NCBI GenBank assembly: GCA_012861695.1 | Contig: JAAOOA010000060.1 | Coordinates: 10,066,954-10,130,953 of the forward strand | Direction: 5' to 3' | Source of the DNA: Trematomus loennbergii | Lineage: Eukaryota > Chordata > Actinopteri > Perciformes > Nototheniidae | Length of the DNA stretch: 64,000 nucleotides | Part shown: positions 60,801 to 64,000 of the stretch, in pieces | Layout: every line of letters begins with the position of its first letter | How positions within the stretch are numbered: the first letter of the stretch is position 1 | Made by a program: the position numbers and the translations under genes | The notes under the pieces: generated by a model | What the model was told of the DNA's origin: nothing | The model's input: only the letters and a program-made list of their open reading frames with translations | Databases searched by the model: none

Positions 60801-63122
60801 GTGCTTCATAAACCAACATTAGTATTTTGAGGTCAAGGTAGATCCAGAGAGGAACGGTTGTTCTAGTCAAGAACCTGCAATGAAACATTGTGTTTTGGTT
60901 TGATACAATTAGTTACACAGATTTTGGTCATAATTGTAACATTTTTATTCAGTTAGAGAATCAATAACATGCATTGTCAAATATCCCTCTAACATACTAC
61001 AGTAAGACAACAAGACCTTAAGGAACACCATAGAAACATTCATGCTGTGCTTAAGTATCAAAAACATTTGAACATTTCTGCAAAAACTGCCTTTTTATGT
61101 GATCTAATGGCAAGCACTTCTGTTCAAAAGACTGCAAAAAAAACAACCTTTATTGTCAATATACATGGGAAAGCTGAATGCCATCAATATATAGCGCAGT
61201 TTCTGTAAACGGACACTACTAAACTTCAACATGAAATGGCTTCTATGGGAGTAATATCATCACATATGAAGGATACCAAGAGTGCAGTTTTTTTGCACAG
61301 ATATGTTGAGGTGAGAGGTCAAGGGACACCTTTTGAATATGGCCATGCCAGTTTTTCCACCAACCAAAATCAATAATTGATTTTAGATTGTGCTTCCTGT
61401 CTGACAAAATATCCTGACATGGTAAGACTGTTATCCAGTTTTTTATACCAGTACCTTCTCTGTTGCTTTTCAACGCAGCCTGCTGCTACTGTTGAAAGAC
61501 ACTAATGTCAGGCCTAGAACACCGGCTTCCTGGTAAAAATTGAAAGGGAACATAGACATCTCGAACATTATCAGTCAGTGTGACTTAGCAGGGTGTAGAT
61601 AATGTGATCCATTGTGCTCAGAAAAATGGGTCTCGTCAAAGAAACCAGACAAAATGAAGCATGCTAAGATAGGCAGTCTACTGGAAACTGGTGGGTAACT
61701 GACAGGCTGCCAAATTATTCTGATGCCTTTATATGATACAGTTTGATATAATAAAGAATATGTAATAAAATACTCTTTTAGGTGCAATACAATACTTTGT
61801 TATGATACTGCCCAAGGACTGTTCTTCATCAGTTTGATCACAAACACTGGATCAAAGAACGAGCAACAGCTAAAGTGGAGCAATAAAGATTTCGATCGGA
61901 GTTGAAACCAAAATTGACTTACCACTTAAAGTTGTTCGCCCTCAGCACCAACTGTACTACCTGAGATGTATTGAACATTTTGAAACACTTGAAAATAAAG
62001 CTTTATACTTTTTTTTCCCATGGATGTGAGAGGGTTTCAACTATTTTTTCCTCTCTATTTCAGAGGCGAGCTGAATCGGCAGAAGCAGCGTTCACATGAG
62101 CTGGAGATGCAGCTGGAAAAAGACCATAATACTGTTGCTGAGGTAACGCATACACTACCCTGCAGCTTGATTTCCAGAGTTTGGTGTAAAGGGACATGAA
62201 GGATGAGAAGTTCTTACACATTTCTGTTTTTTTTATGAGGAAATTTAAGATGTGTGTCCATTCCCGTAGGCTACGTCTTCAGGTTTTTTTACTAGAAACT
62301 ATTTTATAATCGGAAGTGTCATGCAGCATAAGAAAGGCGGTTGGGAAAAGTTTAAATGTAAGTTGTCGGTGCTATGGAGTTCAGCAGATGATTGAACAGT
62401 CAAACATTTGTGTGTGTGTGTGTGTGTGTGTGCAGTATGAGAGGCAGCTAGCAGAGTATCAAGAGAAGGCGAGTCGTCTCCAGAGAAGACTGACACAATC
62501 TGAACAAAAGGCCACCACTGCTACACAACAGGTATGGGAACTCTTGCAACTAAGTACATTTACTTAGTTACTTATTGTTGTACTTTTATATTCCGCTACA
62601 TTTATTTTTCAGCCTCAGATACTTTGCAGATTTTGATAAATTGTACGAAATGTAAATCAAGTAACATTTGATTATATTATTACATAAGGTACCCAGCAGT
62701 AAATTATATAATTCAAATAAACCCCTCATCAAGAGATAAACAAATCATTACAAAAACGACATTTGTATTTATATATAATGCTGTAATGGGCTATGCTACA
62801 TATACATAATGAGTACTTTAAGTACTTATGTTGATACTTTTGTTCTTTTACTTGAGTACAATTTAGAATGCAGGACTTTTACTTGTAACTAAGTATTTGT
62901 TTTCGCTTTAGTATACTTTTACTCAAGTAAAAAAAAGTAAAAGATCGCAATACTTACTCTACCTCTCCCTCTTGACTCTAACGTAGACAAATCTGTTTTT
63001 TTTCAGTCTCTTTGTTCTCTATTGAATACTGTTATATAATAATTATGTATTTTTTTTAACAGCTGAGTATGTTGGCATCACAGCGAAGAAAGACAGCCAT
63101 GGTGGATCCAGACACTCGATAA
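42797..63122 (+). CDS. sclt1: sclt1, sodium channel and clathrin linker 1 (21 coding exons)
   Basis: Twenty-one coding exons join with matching phases and GT-AG borders into a 684-residue protein; human SCLT1 is about 688. The translation is almost entirely coiled coil, rich in Leu, Glu, Gln and Lys. Family-typical blocks are recognisable along its whole length: an N-terminal [19 protein letters not shown] in exon 4, NLQEQLQL in exon 6, QELDRL in exon 7, [12 protein letters not shown] in exon 9, [14 protein letters not shown] in exon 11, AVEEELEK in exon 15 and a short basic tail in exon 21. In vertebrates SCLT1 is a distal-appendage protein of the mother centriole needed for membrane docking and cilium formation. 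It was first described as linking the Nav1.8 channel to clathrin. The gene is head to head with the C4orf33 homologue, as in human. The start is the first ATG after an acceptor-like site (polypyrimidine then AG at 42781-42782), so a non-coding first exon upstream is likely. Introns hold many transposons but every coding exon is open. Confidence 0.95.
43601..43668 (+). CDS. sclt1: sclt1 coding exon 2
   Basis: Acceptor TATCAG, donor GTAAAA. Completes codon 12 and encodes residues through 34 ([11 protein letters not shown] block). Ends in phase 0. Confidence 0.9.
43760..43812 (+). CDS. sclt1: sclt1 coding exon 3
   Basis: Acceptor CATCAG, donor GTCAGG. Residues 35-51 plus two bases of codon 52. 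This is the least conserved N-terminal part, so support comes mainly from splice sites and phase. Confidence 0.82.
43920..43992 (+). CDS. sclt1: sclt1 coding exon 4
   Basis: Acceptor TTACAG, donor GTAATA. Residues 52-76, including the family-typical APLIAEYD block. Confidence 0.93.
44245..44680. repeat. duplicated interspersed repeat in sclt1 intron 4
   Basis: CATGATGTTC.TTTTGTAAATGATG followed by CTGTCA.TCA.GAAA.AGG and GTGTGTTT occurs twice, at about 44285-44370 and 44589-44675. The AAATTATGGTCCCACAGCGACCTGTCAA sequence near 46540 is a third relative. Confidence 0.65.
44725..44780 (+). CDS. sclt1: sclt1 coding exon 5
   Basis: Acceptor CAACAG, donor GTAAAT. Residues 77-94 plus two bases of codon 95; ends in the conserved KENER block. 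Confidence 0.92.
45170..45305 (+). CDS. sclt1: sclt1 coding exon 6
   Basis: Acceptor CGCCAG, donor GTCTGC. Residues 95-140, with LHAEL at the start and NLQEQLQL near the end, both typical of the family. Confidence 0.94.
46330..46610. repeat. interspersed repeat with CTCF-like core in sclt1 intron 6
   Basis: GTGAAGCCAATGCAGTAGTG, TGGCCAGCAGGGGGCCA (46388-46404) and AGAAGACTACGAAAAATAGACCCA parallel the unit of the 24290-24640 array. Confidence 0.6.
47462..47584 (+). CDS. sclt1: sclt1 coding exon 7
   Basis: Acceptor TGATTAG, donor GTGCCG. Residues 141-181, exactly 41 codons, with QELDRL and QIHV blocks. Phase 0 at both ends. Confidence 0.94.
47845..48232. mobile_element. TTAA-flanked MITE in sclt1 intron 7
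   Basis: AGGTAGGGTATGTAAGTTTG and its near inverse at the right end, with GAGAAACCGGCTCGAGAT subterminally, lie between TTAA at 47841-47844 and 48233-48236. 388 bp, no coding content. Confidence 0.85.
48650..48715 (+). CDS. sclt1: sclt1 coding exon 8
   Basis: Acceptor TCACAG, donor GTAAGT. Residues 182-203, 22 whole codons. Confidence 0.92.
49570..51010. mobile_element. TTAA-type MITE copy in sclt1 intron 8, split by a LINE
   Basis: The left end AGGGGCCCTATTA follows TTAA at 49566-49569. The family interior resumes after the LINE at about 50707 and runs through GGGCTCTGGTTTCAGACAG and GAACATTAAAGCATGTAAA to a decayed right end near 51010. Confidence 0.7.
49690..50706 (+). pseudogene. L2-like LINE insertion, internally deleted polymerase
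   Basis: Plus-strand pieces encode [36 protein letters not shown] and [19 protein letters not shown], typical of an L2/Maui-like reverse transcriptase, with frame breaks. Later [13 protein letters not shown] marks the C-terminal part. The 3' end AAAGCGCTATATAAATATAA followed by (ATT)n is the usual L2 tail. Dead copy. Confidence 0.8.
51404..51474 (+). CDS. sclt1: sclt1 coding exon 9
   Basis: Acceptor ACACAG, donor GTAACC. Residues 204-226 plus two bases of codon 227; the [12 protein letters not shown] block is a strong family match. Confidence 0.94.
52147..52237 (+). CDS. sclt1: sclt1 coding exon 10
   Basis: Acceptor GTGTAG, donor GTGAGA. Residues 227-257, coiled coil with the KAELR..AKVDEMT pattern. 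Confidence 0.93.
52646..52737 (+). CDS. sclt1: sclt1 coding exon 11
   Basis: Acceptor ATTTAG, donor GTGAGG. Residues 258-287 plus two bases of codon 288, with the DRRLQQLQ block. Confidence 0.93.
53248..53425 (+). CDS. sclt1: sclt1 coding exon 12
   Basis: Acceptor TTCCAG, donor GTGACA. Residues 288-347, coiled coil with the LEEEKYEA block. Confidence 0.94.
53578..53676 (+). CDS. sclt1: sclt1 coding exon 13
   Basis: Acceptor TGTCAG, donor GTGTGT. Residues 348-380, 33 whole codons, with the [13 protein letters not shown] and VRTRKE blocks. Confidence 0.94.
53796..54290 (+). mobile_element. MITE copy of the GGGGCCCTATTATGC family, sclt1 intron 13
   Basis: Contains GAGGGAGTTTCTCTCCCACA, TAGTGACATCACTA, AACCAATCAGAGCAGACTGG and GTTTCAGACAGAGGGTGAAA in family order. 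The termini have decayed and TTAA is not preserved on both sides. Confidence 0.7.
54480..54880. repeat. interspersed repeat copy B (shared with 15140-15510)
   Basis: CGAAATAAGGTCTGTGGTGA, ACAAGCTTACAA, ACATAAAATATTTCAG and TTTAGCTTAGCGGTGGTGACGT recur here in the same order as in copy A. Confidence 0.65.
55434..56500. mobile_element. DNA transposon with GGCCTGTACTACGAAGC ends, sclt1 intron 13
   Basis: GGCCTGTACTACGAAGCTGG and its near inverse at the right end (GCTTCGTAGTACAGGCC) bound about 1,067 bp. Subterminal TTAGCCGGCTAA matches the inner right side (AACCGGCTAA). The target duplication is unclear and there is no transposase. Harbinger-like at a guess. Confidence 0.7.
56950..56988 (-). 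mobile_element. solo end of the GGGGCCCTATTATGC MITE family
   Basis: AAAAAGCATAATAGGGCCTCT followed by TTTAA matches one terminus of the family; the rest is gone. Confidence 0.55.
57651..57722 (+). CDS. sclt1: sclt1 coding exon 14
   Basis: Acceptor TTACAG, donor GTAAGG. Residues 381-404, with KQCNVQI and EELSALQ. The preceding intron is nearly 4 kb and rich in transposons. Confidence 0.94.
57840..57914 (+). CDS. sclt1: sclt1 coding exon 15
   Basis: Acceptor CTGTAG, donor GTATCT. Residues 405-429, with [11 protein letters not shown] and AVEEELEK. Flanked by very short introns (117 and 131 bp). Confidence 0.94.
58046..58188 (+). CDS. sclt1: sclt1 coding exon 16
   Basis: Acceptor TTTCAG, donor GTAAGT. 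Residues 430-476 plus two bases of codon 477, beginning VYKEGR. Confidence 0.94.
58628..59040 (-). mobile_element. reverse-oriented MITE copy of the same family, sclt1 intron 16
   Basis: Inverse copies of CCAGTCTGCTCTGATTGG, ACATAGTGATGTCA and AAAAAGCATAAAAGGGCC appear in reverse family order. It carries a run of 13 G at 58916-58928. Confidence 0.7.
59041..59196 (+). repeat. two retroposon tails ending in (ATTG)n next to sclt1 exon 17
   Basis: TTTGTGATATTGGGCTATAT..AAATAAACATTG followed by GATTGATTGATT, then a second similar tail (TTTGTGATATTAAGCTATAT) ending in GATTGATTGATTG. This is the kind of 3' end seen on fish LINE/SINE copies. Confidence 0.65.
59222..59414 (+). CDS. sclt1: sclt1 coding exon 17
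   Basis: Acceptor GTGCAG, donor GTACAC. Residues 477-541, with [13 protein letters not shown] and KAKQQ. A LINE-type tail ends about 25 bases before the exon. Confidence 0.93.
59555..59970. mobile_element. CpG-rich foldback element in sclt1 intron 17
   Basis: The segment around 59580-59640 (GCTTGCCGGCGGGCGTGTCT, GAAGCTCGACCAACAA, CACATGAATCTCCCGCCCC) is repeated in inverse order at about 59880-59944. The outer ends CGTCCACACGG and GTGTGGACGGGCC are imperfect inverted repeats. No coding capacity; the 130-codon frame across it is an artefact. Confidence 0.7.
60402..60598 (+). CDS. sclt1: sclt1 coding exon 18
   Basis: Acceptor GCCCAG, donor GTAAGG. Residues 542-606 plus two bases of codon 607, with MEQEYSLKE and [13 protein letters not shown] blocks. 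Confidence 0.94.
60610..60880 (-). pseudogene. LINE polymerase C-terminal fragment in sclt1 intron 18
   Basis: The minus-strand frame contains [20 protein letters not shown] followed by LLQHYVPSR, the conserved segment after the reverse transcriptase in L2-like elements. Only about 90 codons remain. Confidence 0.68.
62064..62142 (+). CDS. sclt1: sclt1 coding exon 19
   Basis: Acceptor TTTCAG, donor GTAACG. Residues 607-633, with GELNRQK and HELEMQLE. Confidence 0.93.
62409..62432 (+). repeat. (TG)12 repeat forming the exon 20 acceptor tract
   Basis: Twelve perfect TG units run directly into the CAG acceptor of sclt1 exon 20, in the place of a polypyrimidine tract. On the transcript this is a UG repeat, the kind of tract bound by TDP-43 and CELF proteins. 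Confidence 0.95.
62436..62531 (+). CDS. sclt1: sclt1 coding exon 20
   Basis: Residues 634-665, 32 whole codons, with [14 protein letters not shown]. The acceptor is (TG)12 followed directly by CAG, with no normal pyrimidine tract. Donor GTATGG. Confidence 0.93.
62545..62945. repeat. AAGTAC-rich interspersed repeat in sclt1 intron 20
   Basis: CGCTACATTTATTTTTCAGC, AGATACTTTGCAGATT and TTTTACTTGAGTACAATTTAGAATGCA also occur near 32740-32840 and, in part, 17810-17890. Element class unknown. Confidence 0.55.
63063..63122 (+). CDS. sclt1: sclt1 coding exon 21 (last)
   Basis: Acceptor TAACAG. Residues 666-684 and a TAA stop at 63120-63122. The basic QRRKTA motif near the end is shared with the family C-terminus. 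Confidence 0.93.
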   Translation: MSMLASQRRKTAMVDPDTR

Positions 63123-63348
63123 CAGCAACTGTTCCTTTGCTCAAGGAAAATAACCATGTGTGATTTTAGGGCTTATTTGCACTATTTGTAGATATGATAT
63201 TACCATTTGTGCAAAAGTCATAAGACAGCAATTTGTGTTGTCGGTGCCCTTGTGAAATGGCAACATTTTATTTTATTTTGTGCACTAATATACCACATTT
63301 TGTAAATGTTATTTATAAGGGTATGATGTGTCATGTGTAGTATGTAAA

Positions 63349-63373
63349 AATAAACTTTGTTACAATAAATAAA
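63349..63373 (+). terminator. sclt1: sclt1 polyadenylation signals
   Basis: AATAAA hexamers occur at 63349-63354, 63364-63369 and 63368-63373, about 230 bases after the stop codon. The 3' untranslated region is therefore short and AT-rich. I did not identify a cleavage site. Confidence 0.8.
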
Positions 63374-63429
63374 CATATTAAAAAATGCACCCTATTCTTT
63401 GTGGTTAAGATGTAAATGCTGTATTTTAT

Positions 63430-63642
63430 GAGCTCCTTTACATTTGTCAAACTGCCAAGAAGCGGAAACAACGTGGTTTTGGTTTGCTCGTTGCATTCTG
63501 GGAGAGAGGTCTGTTGCTAAGGAAACGGTACACCTCAGCTTTTGGTCAGCAACCTTAGCGAAGCGTTGAACATTTTATAAAGTATATAACGGTAGGTTGC
63601 GTTGCGACTTTTTGACATTTTGTCGAAGCTCAATATTTAACA
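63430..63642 (+). promoter_or_regulatory. candidate promoter and first untranslated exon of a gene beyond the window
   Basis: This stretch holds a perfect X-box (63513-63526), AT-rich TATA-like sequence (TTTATAAAGTATATAA, about 63574-63589), and a strong donor-like ACG|GTAAGC whose exon side would end at 63642. No long reading frame follows before the end of the window. I infer a plus-strand gene starting here, with coding exons to the right. Confidence 0.45.
63513..63526 (+). promoter_or_regulatory. RFX X-box motif GTTGCT-AA-GGAAAC
   Basis: Both halves fit the RYYNYY N1-3 RRNRAC consensus without mismatch. RFX2/3-type factors bind such sites in promoters of ciliary genes. It sits about 390 bp after the sclt1 stop. 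Confidence 0.6.
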
Positions 63643-64000
63643 CGGTAAGCATGTTTGAATATACTCGAAGATTAAGAATATCAAAATGTATTCTAATTTA
63701 ACGTACGCCACCGTTTGAAGAAACATGTAAGTAGTTAATTTGCCGTTAGCTAACGTGTGAACAACATTTTAAGTTGCTTATTTACCTTTAGCTACACTTT
63801 GAACAACATTCAAAGTGTACATTCAACATTCAACATTCAAAAATATGGACGATGTTATCTCCTTATACTGCATTAATTAATTTAGTCGTAAGTAACAAAC
63901 AGTTGTATATATTATTACGGCTGTTTATCGTAAGAAAATGTACGAAATTACAATGTGCCTCCTCTTTCCGGATGTCCTTCCACTGTTCTACAGCCGTTGA
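63643..64000. other. right edge, probable first intron of the next gene
   Basis: Follows the donor-like site at 63643. AT-rich, with a short ACATTCA repeat near 63820-63840. The ATG at 63845 opens only a ten-codon frame. Nothing else seen. Confidence 0.35.

Overview
The window is vertebrate, almost certainly teleost, nuclear DNA. It is AT-rich and dense with transposon classes typical of ray-finned fishes. The only two protein-coding genes I can assemble are split into short exons with GT-AG introns. They match the human neighbours C4orf33 and SCLT1, which are also arranged head to head. No species can be named from the sequence alone.

Layout. From 1 to about 36.8 kb I find no host exon. This is a gene-poor stretch built largely of transposable elements: three hAT insertions with 8-bp target duplications (1.4-4.15 kb), a LINE remnant (7.0-7.5 kb), a TTAA-flanked piggyBac-type element carrying three palindromes that fit the oestrogen response element (9.0-9.7 kb), a hAT nested inside a TTAA-flanked element (19.5-20.5 kb), a three-unit tandem array with CTCF-like cores (24.3-24.6 kb), a TAA-flanked element (26.3-27.0 kb), and a 7.6-kb nested composite (27.3-34.9 kb). 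The composite consists of an inverted-repeat element invaded by two smaller elements and by an internally deleted DIRS-type tyrosine-recombinase retrotransposon. A Harbinger-like fragment with a tiny Myb/SANT-like reading frame follows at 35.7-36.2 kb. Parts of 22.9-23.5 kb and 25.6-25.96 kb look like conserved regulatory DNA, by character only.

From 36,854 to 41,651 on the minus strand lies the C4orf33 (UPF0462) homologue: five coding exons, 196 residues. From 42,797 to 63,122 on the plus strand lies sclt1 (sodium channel and clathrin linker 1): 21 coding exons, 684 residues, phases consistent throughout. The two start codons are about 1.15 kb apart, so the interval probably contains a shared or bidirectional promoter. 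It holds a degenerate RFX X-box, which would suit a ciliogenesis gene. sclt1 introns carry TTAA-flanked elements, L2-like LINE pieces, a foldback element, and a (TG)12 tract in place of the usual pyrimidine tract before in-frame exon 20.

After the sclt1 polyadenylation signals, 63.4-64.0 kb looks like the promoter and first untranslated exon of another plus-strand gene whose coding part lies outside the window. It contains a perfect X-box, so that gene may also be ciliary. SCLT1 acts at the distal appendages of the mother centriole in ciliogenesis. C4orf33 has no established function. I found no CRISPR array, tRNA, rRNA or operon, as expected for this kind of genome. The most unusual structures are transposon nesting and motif cargo rather than a new protein system.
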